Positions 12,217 to 23,450 of a stretch of 64,000 bases of DNA are shown in pieces. The position numbers and the translations under genes were made by a program. The DNA comes from Kuschelorhynchus macadamiae (lineage: Eukaryota > Arthropoda > Insecta > Coleoptera > Curculionidae): the NCBI GenBank assembly GCA_030620095.1, contig JAUTXW010000877.1, positions 496,001 through 560,000 of the forward strand, given 5' to 3'. Numbering within the stretch: position 1 is the first letter of the stretch; the number at the start of each line of letters is the position of its first letter. The notes under the pieces were generated by a model that was given only the letters and a program-made list of their open reading frames with translations, had not been told where the DNA came from and made no database searches.

Positions 12217-14259
12217 CACTGGCCGGCAAGATTTTTCTAACACAGGCCAGCTCATTATTTTCACAATGGAAATACCCTCCAATAATAAAAAAATATTCGG
12301 AAAACCCTAATACGCACCTTTTTTAATAGCCTAATTAGAACCTTTTATATTGGCGGGTAAACAATTTTATGGCGGGGCGGCTAAAATTGGTCCGTTTCAA
12401 CGGAAAAATTACCTAGACTGGGTTGTTTCAACATTAGACATAAAATTAACGTTAAACATTAAGTGGTTCTCTGTGTATCGATAAGCAAGTGTATGTGAAA
12501 ACGAGAATGTCGGGTCAAACGCGCCGAAGTTGCAAAATTTTTCCTGACAAATTTTGTTATATTTGTAGAGAATTTCTGGTGAAATCACAAGCCAGGCCAT
12601 TTTCCGAAAATGTAAAAAAGCCTACTTTAAATATTTTGGTGAGTCAATTGGGGATTAAGATAAGCGGTGGGCTCCCCATGTGTGCTGTGTTAGTTGTAGT
12701 ATATCATTAATTCAGTGGATGAAGGGAAAGAGAAAAAGTATGCCTTTTGCAGTTCCAATGGTATGGCGAGAACCCACCAATCATTCTGACGATTGTTATT
12801 TTTGCCTAACAAAGACTGAAGGTTATTCCAAAAAGGGAAAGCACAATATAGAATATCCAAATTTGCAATCTGCTATACGACCTGTTCCTCATAATGCAAT
12901 TTCGCCGTGCCGATTGCGCCTTTAAAATGGCATGCTGTTGAAATGGGAGATAATCAGATAACGCATCATCAGGCAGCTCAGAAGAACAGTGCACCGATCC
13001 CACTTTTACCACAGGCCCAGTTGATTGTTCAAAGTGAATTAAACGATTTAGTACGTGATTTGGGGTTATCCAAGCAACAGTCAGAACTTCTGGGTTCCCG
13101 TCTTAAGGAATAGAACCTATTGGCCAATGAAACAAAAATTACGAATTTCAGAAAAAGAAATGCTATGTTTTCTGAATTCTACAGTATGGAAAATTCGTTG
13201 TGCGCGTGTACTGATATAGACAGTTTAATGCAGGAACTTGCAGACTAGACTAGACTCATCTAAATATAGCTTCAAAGCTGTGTTATGGCATAATGGAAAT
13301 TTAAGATCCTCTATACCAGTTGCCCATTCAGTTGCAATGAAAGAAAATTATGAAAATATGCGCACGATTTTGGATAAAATAAACTACAATAGGTATAAAT
13401 GGCAGATATGGGGGGACTTAAAAGTTGTAGCGATTTTAGTGGGACTTCAGGGGGGCTTTACAAAATATTGCTGTTTTCTTTGTTTATGGGACAGTCGTGC
13501 AATAAATCAGCACTATGTAACAAAAATTTGGCCAGAAAGAAACTAATTTCAACCGGGATCTCAAAATGTTAAATTCATAACTCTTGTTGATCCCAAAAAT
13601 GTTCTTTTGCTTCCTCTTCACATTAAACTTGGGCTGATGAAAAACTTTGTGAAGGCTTTGGAAAAAGATGGTGATGGATTTAAATATCTTTCCCCAGTTA
13701 AGTGATGCCAAATTAAAAGAAGGCATTTTTATTGGGCCACAAATCAGAAAATTGCTGGACGATGTCAATTTTACGGAAAAGCTTGCCAGGCAGGAACTCA
13801 GAGCATGGAATTCATTTGTTAATCTAGTAAGAGGATTTTTAGGGTGAAAGGTTTTACCAAGATCAGAACAATGGAAATTCGGTACCAATGACGATGATGG
13901 GTGACTACTGTTGGTTTTTGAAGAGAGAAGATAGGACACCTCATAAATGGAAAAAATAAAATTTAATTAGTGTTTTAAGTTAACATTTTTCTCGTTTGCT
14001 TTTCTCTTAGATATATGGTATATTTAATAGGCGAAAACTGTAAACACAGTCAATAAACAGGGTTAAGAATTTTCTGAAATCATTTTTTCTATAGATATTA
14101 AGTATCGTAACATTCGATATGGTTCTACAACTCTAACAAGAAAACCCTACGTGCTACAACTTTCTATTTGTCATTTTCGTATTTGGATAGGCCCATTCTA
14201 TTAGATTATGCTATTCGGAGTTGTGTTACAACAAAAACATTTTTTTTTGTCGGCCAGTG
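12217..14259 (+). mobile_element. unclassified TIR transposon (CACTGGCCG ends), copy A
   Basis: The left end is CACTGGCCGGCAAGATTTTT and the right end, read inverted, is CACTGGCCGACAAAAAAAAA; both then reach TAACACA. The element is flanked by TTA on both sides (12214-12216 and 14260-14262), a possible 3-bp target duplication. Inside is a frameshifted gene for a protein family that also occurs at 34.3-36.1 and 52.3-54.0 kb. The same two ends bound the copy at 52011-54223, so these really are the element borders. TTA duplications are usual for PIF/Harbinger, but the protein does not look like a Harbinger transposase to me. Confidence 0.8.
12489..13960 (+). pseudogene. TIR-element protein, copy A, broken
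   Basis: Pieces in order: an N-terminal cysteine-rich part (FCYICREFLVKSQ at about 12557-12595; the second paired-cysteine region near 12680); a block at 12719-12890 with PFAVPMVWREPTNHSDDCYF; a linker with VRDLGLSKQQSELLGSRLKE (about 13050-13112); a block with SSKYSFKAVLWHNGN (about 13255-13300); the paired-cysteine block YCCFLCLWDSRA (about 13467-13505); LPLHIKLGLMKNFVKAL-like sequence (about 13610-13660); and the C-terminal MMGDYCWFLKREDRTPHK (about 13893-13950). The segment between RGFLG and GERF is deleted near 13843. I know this only as an abundant uncharacterised arthropod family. A role as transposase is inferred from its place between TIRs. Confidence 0.7.
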
Positions 14260-15267
14260 TTACTATTTGGAACACTTTTAGGATGGGAAGGGATAGCGCA
14301 CAACAAAAAGAGAAGACAAAGCAACGTGATCAAAAATATCGTAAAAAGGTGTATGAAAATCAGTACCTAAAGCAAAATGATTTAAATAACAATGCTGCAA
14401 GCCCAAAAAAAAAGAAAAATTAAAACTATTGGCGAGAAAAGACGAAGAATTCAAAATTCGTCAAAAAATTACAGAGGAGCACAGGAAAACACTATATAAG
14501 GAAAAAAAAAAGGAGTCAAAAATGCAAAATAAGAAATATTTTTTAGCTTTCAAAACGCACCAGTCTTTGGGAAAAGCAGTAACTGGACAAACAAATTGAT
14601 GCCGAAAGAAAAGAACAAAAAATTGTGGTTATACATAGGTTACTAAAATTAACAGAGCCTGATTTAAAATTACGGAATATTAAGGAGATATCTGGTCTGA
14701 CAGTTAGTTCTTGGAATAAGTTATCTTTGGAGATAATTGAAAAGGTGAAAGCTTTTTACCTACGAGAGGATATAAGTAGAGTCGCTCCTGGACTTAAAGA
14801 TCAGGTTAAAATTGAAATAGATAGGTCTGTTAAATATGCACAAAAAAGGCATATGTTTTATATAGTTAGAGAAGCTTATTCCATTTTCTTAGAAGAAAAC
14901 CCAGAAAAGTTAAGCAAATTTTATGAGCTACACCACACAATATTAGTGTATGTAAGTACCATGCTAACATTTTTTTTATTACTGAGATGCTTAGCAAGAA
15001 AATGAAAACGTTCCCCAGTAATTATAAAACATTACTTTCTGAGATATCGTGTGACGTTGAAAAAGAGGAATGTATGATGAACGAATGTCCTGCTTGCAAG
15101 GAAATTGATCTGATCTTTTCTCATATGCCATTGCTATTCCACCTAGAAGAGTGACCATTAAACAGTGAACTACTATTGAAGGACAAACAAAAGTCGTAAT
15201 TCAGTTTAAAACTATTGATTCAACAAAATACAAGAGTTCTAACCACACTACACCACAACTTGTTACG

Positions 15268-15310
15268 TTCTGGACGCGTGTTTCACTAACCGAGTTAGCA
15301 TCATCAGCAG
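15268..15310 (-). ncRNA. hammerhead ribozyme motif, left arm
   Basis: Read on the minus strand: stem I strand CUG, core CUGAUGA, one extra U, stem II GCUAAC closed by UCG with GUUAGU, core GAA, a stem III segment ACACGCGU (one change from the palindrome ACGCGCGU), cleavage triplet GUC, then CAG pairing back with CUG. The single U between the core and stem II departs from the textbook hammerhead. Confidence 0.62.
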
Positions 15311-15334
15311 ATGATATAAAATAGTTTATATCAT

Positions 15335-15375
15335 CTGCTGATGATGCTAACTTGGTTAGCGAAACGCGCATCCGG
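15335..15375 (+). ncRNA. hammerhead ribozyme motif, right arm
   Basis: Plus strand: CUG, core CUGAUGA, extra U, stem II GCUAAC with GUUAGC around UUG, GAA, stem III segment ACGCGCAU (one change from ACGCGCGU), AUC as cleavage triplet, then CGG pairing with CUG through one G-U wobble. Confidence 0.62.
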
Positions 15376-16540
15376 AACGTAAGAAGTTGTGGTGCAGTGT
15401 GGTTAGAACTCTTGTGTTTTGATCTATCTTCCACGACAGGTTCCAGTGTTAGGACTATTGATTCAACAATTAAAATTTTGGAGAAACTTTGACTTCGAAA
15501 GGGCAAATGCTGAAGAAGCAGAAGTTATTTTTCAGATTGACCTTGCGAAGAATTTTAAGCTTATGTAACAATTTTTACTGGCGTAGCCTGGTTAACACAA
15601 AATGAAATTTATTGATTTTCTGTAGTAAGCAATTATTTAACACATGAAAAATACTCTGTTTACGTATTTATAAAGAAAATTAGATCTTGGATTGGCCAGA
15701 AACATAACGTGAAAAACTTAAGCGTCTTCAGTGATGGATGTTCAGCACAATTCAAAAATAAGTTCATCTTATCCACCTTGTGCACAATTCAAAAAATGCA
15801 AAATAAGAAATATTTTTTAGCTTTTAAAACGCACCAGTCTTTGGGAAAAGCAGTAACTGGACAAACAAATTGATGCCGAAAGAAAAGAACAAAAAAATTG
15901 CAATTATACATAGGTTACTAGAATTAACAGAGCCTGATTTAAAATTACGGAATATTAAGGAGATATCTGGTCTGACAGTTAGTTCTTGGAATAAGTTATC
16001 TTTGGAGATAATTAAAAAGGTGAAAGCTTTTTACCTGCGAGACGATATAAGTAGAGTCGCTCCTGGACTTAAAGATCAGGTTAAAATTAAAATAGATAGA
16101 TCTGTTAAATATGCACAAAAAAGGCATATGTTTTATATAGTTAGAGAAGCTTATTCCATTTTCTTAGAAGAAAACCCAGAAAAGTTAAACAAATTTCATG
16201 AGCTACACCACACAATATTAGTGTGCCATGCTAACATTTTTTTTATTACTGAGATGCTTAGCAAGAAAATGAAAACGTTCCCCAGTAATCATAAAATATT
16301 ACTTTCTGAGATATCGTGTGACGTAGAAAAAGAGGAATGTATGATGAACGAATGTCCTGCTTGCAAGGAAATTGATCTGATCTTTTCTCATATGCCATTG
16401 CTATTCCACCCAGAAGAGTCTGTGACCATTAAACAGTGAACTACTATTGAAGGACAAACAAAAGTCGTAATTCAGTTTAAAACTATTGATTCAACAAAAT
16501 ACAAGAGTTTTAACCACACTACACCACAACTTGTTACGTT

Positions 16541-16582
16541 CTGGACGCGTGTTTCGCTAACCGAGTGAGCATCATCAGCAGA
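16541..16582 (-). ncRNA. hammerhead ribozyme motif, left arm of copy 2
   Basis: Same layout as at 15268-15310 with perfect CUG/CAG stem I and GUC triplet, but one mismatch in stem II (GCUCAC against GUUAGC). Confidence 0.55.
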
Positions 16583-16616
16583 TGATATAAAATAGTATAT
16601 ATCTAGTTTATATCAT

Positions 16617-16657
16617 CTGCTGATGATGCTAACTTGGTTAACGAAACGCGCATCCAG
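16617..16657 (+). ncRNA. hammerhead ribozyme motif, right arm of copy 2
   Basis: Core CUGAUGA and GAA intact, stem I CUG/CAG perfect, stem II GCUAAC/GUUAAC with one mismatch, stem III segment ACGCGCAU, triplet AUC. Confidence 0.55.
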
Positions 16658-17500
16658 AACGTAAGAAGTTGTGGTGTAGTGTGGTTAGAACTCTCGTGTT
16701 TTGATCTATCTTCCACCACAGGTTCCAGTGTTAGGACTATTGATTCAACAATTAAAATTTTGGAGAAACTTTGACTTCAAAAGGGCAAATGCTGAAGAAG
16801 CAGAAGTTATTTTGCAAATTGATCTTGCGAAGAATTTTAAGCTTATGTAACAATTTTTACTGGCGTAGCCTGGTTAACACAAAATGAAATTTATTGATTT
16901 TCTGTAGTAAGCAATTATTTAACACATGAAAAATACTCTGTTTACTTATTTATAAAGAAAATTAGATCTTGGATTGGCCAGAAACATAACGTGAAAAACT
17001 TAAGCGTCTTCAGTGATGGATGTTCAGCACAATTCAAAAATAAGTTCATCTTATCCACCTTGTGCTTTTTGCCAGAAGAATTGAATCTTGTGAACATGGA
17101 ATGAAGCTTTTTCGCTACTTCACATGGCAAGGGCGCAGTTGATGGCATTGGTGCCGGTGTGAAAAAAAGGTAAGCTTAACCATAAAATGTATGCAAATTG
17201 AGGTACAAACAAAAATACATTTTAGGTATAGAACGAGATCACAGTTATTATTAACTTCGCAAAAGACTTTTTCAGGTGCGCATCACGGGAATAACATATA
17301 CGTAAATGACGATGAAATTAGTGGAATAAATTCATACTTGGATGCCAAATGGTCACGTGGAAACGCTATGTCAGAAATAGCGAGTTCTCATTATCTTAAA
17401 TTTGTAGATCAAAAACATATACAATTCAAAAACACCAAAAGTTTAAAAAATCAACAATATTTAATTGTTTTTAATTTTTCGTTATTGAAATGATTGAATT

Positions 17501-18981
<1,481 letters not shown>

Positions 18982-19057
<76 letters not shown>
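18982..19057. repeat. (TA)n microsatellite
   Basis: About 76 bp of TA repeat joining the PLE tail on its left to the cagggtgt end of a mariner-like element on its right. Confidence 0.95.
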
Positions 19058-19060
<3 letters not shown>

Positions 19061-19742
19061 GGTGTTTCTTAATTGAGTGTCAATATTTAAGGAGGTGATT
19101 TGTGGGTCCATTTTAAGAAGAAAACTTCATAAAAACATGTGTCTTAAACGGTGTAAATTTTGAGATACAGGGTGTTAAACTTTCAGTAATTTCATAATTT
19201 TTCGATAATATCTCGAATACCACTCTAGATATTGTAATGAAATTTGGTATAGAGGTACTATGCATCTAGTGGATGTCCATTCTTATTAAAATCAGAAATC
19301 GCTTTATCTTAGTGAGAGATATTTGTAGATAATAGTATGTAGTCTTCAGCCACCAATCTAGGACCACCATGTCAATGTTTTTTAAAAGTCTGTTCCTTCA
19401 TAAATACTTTTTATAAATTTTATTAAAATAATATGACATTCTTCAACAATAACAAGTTATTTACAAAACTATACTAATACAACTAGGTACATAATTAATA
19501 ATTTCAACAAAAATAATTAGGTTTTAACAAATTGAGAGCACACTTTGTGAAACAAAATAGAAGAAAAAAATTAGATAAGTTGTTGAAAATGCCCACCACC
19601 TTGGAGAACACACGGTTCAGCCCCTCGGTGTTTCTGATAATATCGCAAGAATCTCTTATACGATCCTTCAGCTCCTCTACAGTGTTTACTAGGGTGCGGT
19701 AAACTAAAGGTTTAAGATATCCCCATAGAAAAAAATCCAAAC
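19058..19742 (-). pseudogene. mariner-like element fragment with transposase C-terminus
   Basis: The left border reads CAGGGTGTTTCTTAATTGAG after a TA, the common terminus of insect mariner-related elements. On the minus strand, 19540-19740 encodes LDFFLWGYLKPLVYRTLVNT followed by VEELKDRIRDSCDIIRNTEG, the C-terminus of the transposase including the region after the last catalytic residue. The rest of the gene is missing: the sequence stops at the next (TA)n tract. Confidence 0.8.
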
Positions 19743-20395
<653 letters not shown>

Positions 20396-20456
20396 TATAT
20401 CTGGTTTAAGAAACTAATGGCAAAGAAACAGTTTGAAATATATATATATATATATA
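20396..20456. repeat. junction and short (TA)n tract
   Basis: Short spacer followed by about 18 bp of TA repeat (20438-20456) immediately left of the 278-bp tandem unit. Confidence 0.8.
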
Positions 20457-20558
20457 ATAGTATGTTTTCATTCCACTTACACCAACGTCATAACAAGAAA
20501 ATGATCCTTGTTTGGAACATGTTCTGCATCACAGCAGACACAATGATCCATTTTAGTC

Positions 20559-20605
20559 AAACGACGATCGCGATTTCGCTCTTATTAGAGCTCATCAGGC
20601 CGCCA
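20559..20605 (-). ncRNA. hammerhead ribozyme, canonical core (repeat 1)
   Basis: Minus strand: GCGGC, core CUGAUGA, stem II GCUCU closed by AAUA with AGAGC, core GAA, stem III palindrome AUCGCGAU, C as cleavage base, then GUCGU. GCGGC pairs with GUCGU over five pairs including two G-U. No extra base lies between core and stem II. The loopless palindromic stem III suggests action as a dimer. Predicted cleavage lies between 20566 and 20565. Confidence 0.78.
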
Positions 20606-20836
20606 TAGACTAGCCAGCCCCGTGTAGGGCAAAGGCACAAAATTGAATCACAAAAACAACTACTCCGCTGGCTAATACCATGACCGGCATTGAATTACAT
20701 TGTGACTCCTGGCTTTCGTTGGGAGTATTAAATGATAGTATGTTTTCATTCCACTTACACCAACGTCATAACAAGAAAATGATCCTTGTTTGGAACATGT
20801 TCTGCATCACAGCAGACACAATGATCCATTTTAGTC

Positions 20837-20883
20837 AAACGACGATCGCGATTTCGCTCTTATTAGAGCTCATCAGGCCGCCA
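20837..20883 (-). ncRNA. hammerhead ribozyme, canonical core (repeat 2)
   Basis: Identical to the ribozyme at 20559-20605, exactly 278 bp away. Predicted cleavage lies between 20844 and 20843. Confidence 0.78.
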
Positions 20884-20911
20884 TAGACTAGCCAGCCCCG
20901 TGTAGGGCAAA

Positions 20912-20915
<4 letters not shown>

Positions 20916-20976
<61 letters not shown>
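20916..20976. repeat. (TA)n microsatellite
   Basis: About 60 bp of TA repeat directly attached to the end of the second 181-bp repeat. Confidence 0.95.
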
Positions 20977-20982
<6 letters not shown>

Positions 20983-21065
20983 ATTGAGTTTTAAATGACA
21001 AAGAGGCAAGGCATGTAAAAGTTTAAACTTTCATGTTAAACGGGAATACCAAGGACTTTTTATAG

Positions 21066-21352
21066 GTCTAAAGACGGATTCAAACAACTGGTGTATTTTA
21101 CAAATAATCATTACTTGTGAATGCTTGTCATGTCGTGTGAACGGCCTATTGTACAATTATTGGGCACATATCTATTTGTCAACGGTTGCCACTAAAAGTG
21201 GCAGAGGATGTAAATGCGTTCAAATGTTTATCAAAAATATACAAGTAGTGTGATTAGGCATTATTGTTTATACTCGGACATTTGTGACACTGACAACATT
21301 TGTGTAATTGTTAATGTTTGACAAATACAGCACTCGTTTGTGTTCGCTTTAA
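21066..21352. mobile_element. MITE, copy 2
   Basis: Related to 10036-10300. It shares the terminal TAAAGACGGATTCAAAC-type left end and its inverted partner at the right (TTTGTGTTCGCTTTA), and internal stretches such as ACAAGTAGTGTGAT. Slightly longer and more diverged. Confidence 0.65.
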
Positions 21353-21399
21353 TGGAAGTCTATATTTTTTGCATATCATTATTTTTACAACCTTTAAAC

Positions 21400-21910
21400 A
21401 ACTTTCTTTCTTCGCATGTCTGTCTTTCCGGTTCATAATTTCGTAATTTCGTTGTTCGGGCTCGTTGGATTTGTCTTGACAGGTATATGAAACTTTGGTG
21501 AAATACAATAATACGGTGCCATGGAGCTGATCTGATGATGGAGCTAGAAGGTAGCCACAGGAACTCCCTAACATAACCCCGTCGGGTTTGGGCTCATTGG
21601 ATTTGTATGACAAGTAACATAGACCTAGGTGGTGAGAGCTTTTTGTATGTCTGTCTTTCAGGTTCATATTTTGTAATCCATTTTTCAAGCACTTGGCATC
21701 CGAATGAGTTAAAATTTGGCCTATCTATGAAACTTTGAAAAATAATAATATGAAATGAAAAATGAAAATACAATAATATGGTTCCATGGAGATGATCTGA
21801 TGATGGAGCCAGAAAGTAGCCACGGGAACTCCTCAACATAACCCCATCGTGTTTGGGCTTGAATTTATCTTGACAAGTAGTATAGACTTAGATGGTGAGA
21901 GCTTGAGGCG
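21400..21910. repeat. dispersed insect repeat, two direct copies
   Basis: A block with CCATGGAGCTGATCTGATGA, then GGAGCCAGAAGGTAGCCAC-like sequence, then CAACATAACCCC occurs at about 21515-21640 and again at about 21780-21895, each with flanking TGTCTGTCTTTC and GACAAGTA segments. A short piece of the same repeat is at 51945-51967. The minus-strand open frames here (21311-21839) arise from the repeat itself. Confidence 0.65.
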
Positions 21911-22451
21911 TGAGATGTCCTAGCATTTAAAACAAAGCCTCAAGATTTTAAAAAAATATACAAATTTTTAAAACTTCTGTATTTACGTAAGTTCTAAAAA
22001 TTATTTTATTGCTTGCGCCTTTGATCGGTGAGGGTGGGGCTCTTAAACTTCATATGCTAAATATTATTTTTTACTTTTTAATGCAATAATGTACGAATAA
22101 AAGCTTGTTTAAAATACATTGTTTACGGTTATTTTATTTATTTTCAACAATGTGCAGCAAGTGGAACTTTTAGATCATAACCGACTTCGAAAATACACTA
22201 AAAAGTAAAAAATGTATCGCCGTTACCTAAAGTAATATTTTTCTAACTGTTTTGGAGAAACAAAAATATGCGTTTATTTACATTTGAAATAAGTTATTAA
22301 GTATTAAGAACGTTGCAACGAAACATGATTAATATCGCATTCAACTAATTAAATTAATCTAAGAACGTTTTCTGCAAGTTTTTAAAGTTTTAAAGCAAAA
22401 ACGACTTGAAATCTTTCAGGTTACCACGCTAAAAAGTCACAACTTTGTGTT
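21911..22451. other. no gene; part of a dispersed repeat
   Basis: AT-rich. Positions 22345-22440 recur inverted at about 48895-48985 (shared segment around AACGACTTGAAATCTTTCAG), so at least the right part is repetitive. Confidence 0.5.
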
Positions 22452-23450
22452 TTAGTGGAGTAAAACACGGAGCAAAAGTCTCTTCCTTCTCGATTTTTTT
22501 TATGTTAGAACACACCGATATATACCTCATTTTATTAAATGGATCATTGTACATACGAAATCACAAAATATTACTTTTTTTGAGGTCTCGACTTTTTTTA
22601 TTTACAAAAAACTGGAAAAATTATTATTTTTTTAAAATCGTGTTTTTTATGTTTCCCCTCGTATAACTTCTTACCTAATTAAGCTATCAAGACGATTTTT
22701 TTTTTGCTTAAAGCAGACATTTTGATGCTTCTTCCCACTTTGGTTATTCTCAACGGCGAATATGAAGCGGCCGGTGTTTGTACACGATTTTAAAAAAATT
22801 TTAATTTTCACAGTTTATTGTAAATAAGAAAAGTCGAAACAGGGAAGAAAGGTCATCATTTTAGGTTTCAAGTGTAGAATGATGTGGCTAACAATACCCA
22901 ATAGGTTTGATCGTGTTCTAAACTCATTAAAAATTACTACTACTACTACTAAAGTATGAAAGCTACACAAACGATTTTGCTACTAAAAACTTTTTTGAGA
23001 TTTCGTCTACATTTTATCCGCTGCATGTTATGTAAAATTTCCAAAAACAAAAATTTTTTTCGATTAGAGAAAACTTGTTTACATAATTTCTAAAGTTTCA
23101 AGTTCATCGATGTTTTAGCTATATTTAAAATAAATAATAGCTACCATGTTTTACATGGGAAGAAGCGCCAAAATGTCTGCTTCAAGTCAAAAAAAAAATC
23201 GTCTCGATAGCTTAATTAGGTAAGAAGTTATACGAGGGGAAACATAAAAAAACACGATTTTAAAAATAATAATTTTTCCGGTTTTTTGTAAATAAAAAAA
23301 GTCGAGACCGCAAAAAAAAGTAATATTTTGTGATTTCGTATATACAATGATCGATTTAATAAAATGAGGTATACATCGGTGCGTTCTAACGCAAAAAAAA
23401 ATCGAGAAGGAAGCGACTTTTGCCCCGTTTTTTACTCCACTATTTCCCTT
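22452..23450. repeat. foldback element with about 290-bp inverted arms
   Basis: About 22452-22740 and 23160-23450 are inverted copies. Blocks shared in opposite orientation include TAGTGGAGTAAAA, TCGATTTTTTT, ACGAGGGGAAACATAAAAAA, and TAGCTTAATTAGGTAAGAAG. The spacer contains a third, shorter and more diverged copy of the inner part (about 22783-22840). The open frames on either side encode similar short peptides only because the arms are repeats. Confidence 0.8.

Larger units (their letters stand above)
15211..15469. mobile_element. palindromic HHR-bearing insert with 16-bp direct repeats (copy 1)
   Basis: ACTATTGATTCAACAA stands at 15211-15226 and again at 15454-15469, a 16-bp direct repeat that looks like a target duplication. 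Between them lie two inverted arms (15225-15320 and 15325-15420) with only a four-base centre, then about 33 bp of non-palindromic tail. Each arm contains a hammerhead-like motif, one per strand. Two inverted, ribozyme-carrying terminal repeats head to head fit the known ability of PLEs to carry inverted flanking repeats. Confidence 0.75.
14283..15560 (+). pseudogene. QFKN/HGKG-family protein, first tandem copy
   Basis: Starts MGRDSAQQKEKTKQ (14283) with a highly basic, coiled-coil-like N-terminus, which hits a stop at 14421 and continues in another frame. The core (14625-15003) has PDLKLRNIKEISGLTVSS, DDISRVAPGLKDQ-like sequence (here EDISRVAPGLKDQ) and KRHMFYIVREAYSIFLEENP. A cysteine-containing stretch (NECPACKEIDLIFSHMP) follows at about 15082-15135. 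The reading is then interrupted by the palindromic insert 15227-15453 and resumes with QIDLAKNF near 15535. The aspartates in QIDLAKNF and, in the second copy, FSDG and AVDG could form an RNase-H-like catalytic set; that is inference. I do not know an experimentally characterised relative. Confidence 0.6.
16482..16751. mobile_element. palindromic HHR-bearing insert (copy 2)
   Basis: Second tandem copy of the insert at 15211-15469, with the same 16-bp direct repeats at 16482-16497 and 16736-16751. The centre is slightly longer because of an extra tatatatctag-like stretch near 16593-16606. The insert was duplicated together with its host element. Confidence 0.75.
15870..17493 (+). pseudogene. 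QFKN/HGKG-family protein, second copy with 3' part
   Basis: The 189-codon frame 15870-16439 repeats the core of the first copy, here DDISRVAPGLKDQ, and keeps the C-x2-C stretch NECPACKEI (about 16343-16375). After the palindromic insert (16498-16735) come QIDLAKNF (about 16818), VFSDGCSAQFKNKF (about 17005-17050), then TSHGKGAVDGIGAGVKK (about 17118-17170). A GTAAGC donor at 17170 and an acceptor TTTTTCAG ending at 17276 bracket a probable 106-bp intron. The last exon (about 17277-17457) reads HHGNNIYVNDDEISGINSYL and continues to a stop at 17493. A retained intron argues that this copy is not a processed one. Confidence 0.6.
14263..17500 (+). mobile_element. unclassified DNA element with internal tandem duplication
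   Basis: Begins directly after the TTA that flanks the previous element. It carries a decayed gene of an abundant invertebrate family marked by DDISRVAPGLKDQ, KRHMFY, FSDG with QFKN, and SHGKGAVDG. A segment of about 1.27 kb (14522-15780) is repeated in tandem (15796-17062) with a few per cent divergence. Both duplicates contain the same palindromic insert, so that insertion came before the duplication. Terminal inverted repeats were not found, so the borders are approximate. Confidence 0.6.
20457..20915 (-). mobile_element. candidate metazoan retrozyme: 278-bp tandem unit with HHRs
   Basis: Positions 20457-20637 are repeated at 20735-20915 (181 bp, no difference seen), separated by a 97-bp spacer. 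This is 1.65 copies of a 278-bp unit. The block lies between two (TA)n tracts. Each 181-bp copy holds a well-formed type I hammerhead on the minus strand. Cleavage at both would release a 278-nt RNA. Known metazoan retrozymes are short tandem repeats of this size with type I hammerheads, thought to be mobilised by PLE enzymes. No protein is encoded; the 48-codon frame shared by both repeats is incidental. Confidence 0.7.

Noticed and set aside
13484..13939. 151-codon minus-strand frame
   Set aside because: Opposite-strand shadow of the TIR-element gene copy A.
12217..14259. Calling the TIR element a Harbinger because of TTA flanks
   Set aside because: The protein does not show Harbinger-type motifs that I can recognise, and copy C lacks the TTA duplication.
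20457..20915. Shared 48-codon frame in the two 181-bp repeats as a small gene
   Set aside because: It is on the strand opposite to the ribozyme, has no family resemblance, and its ATG and stop positions follow simply from the repeats being identical.
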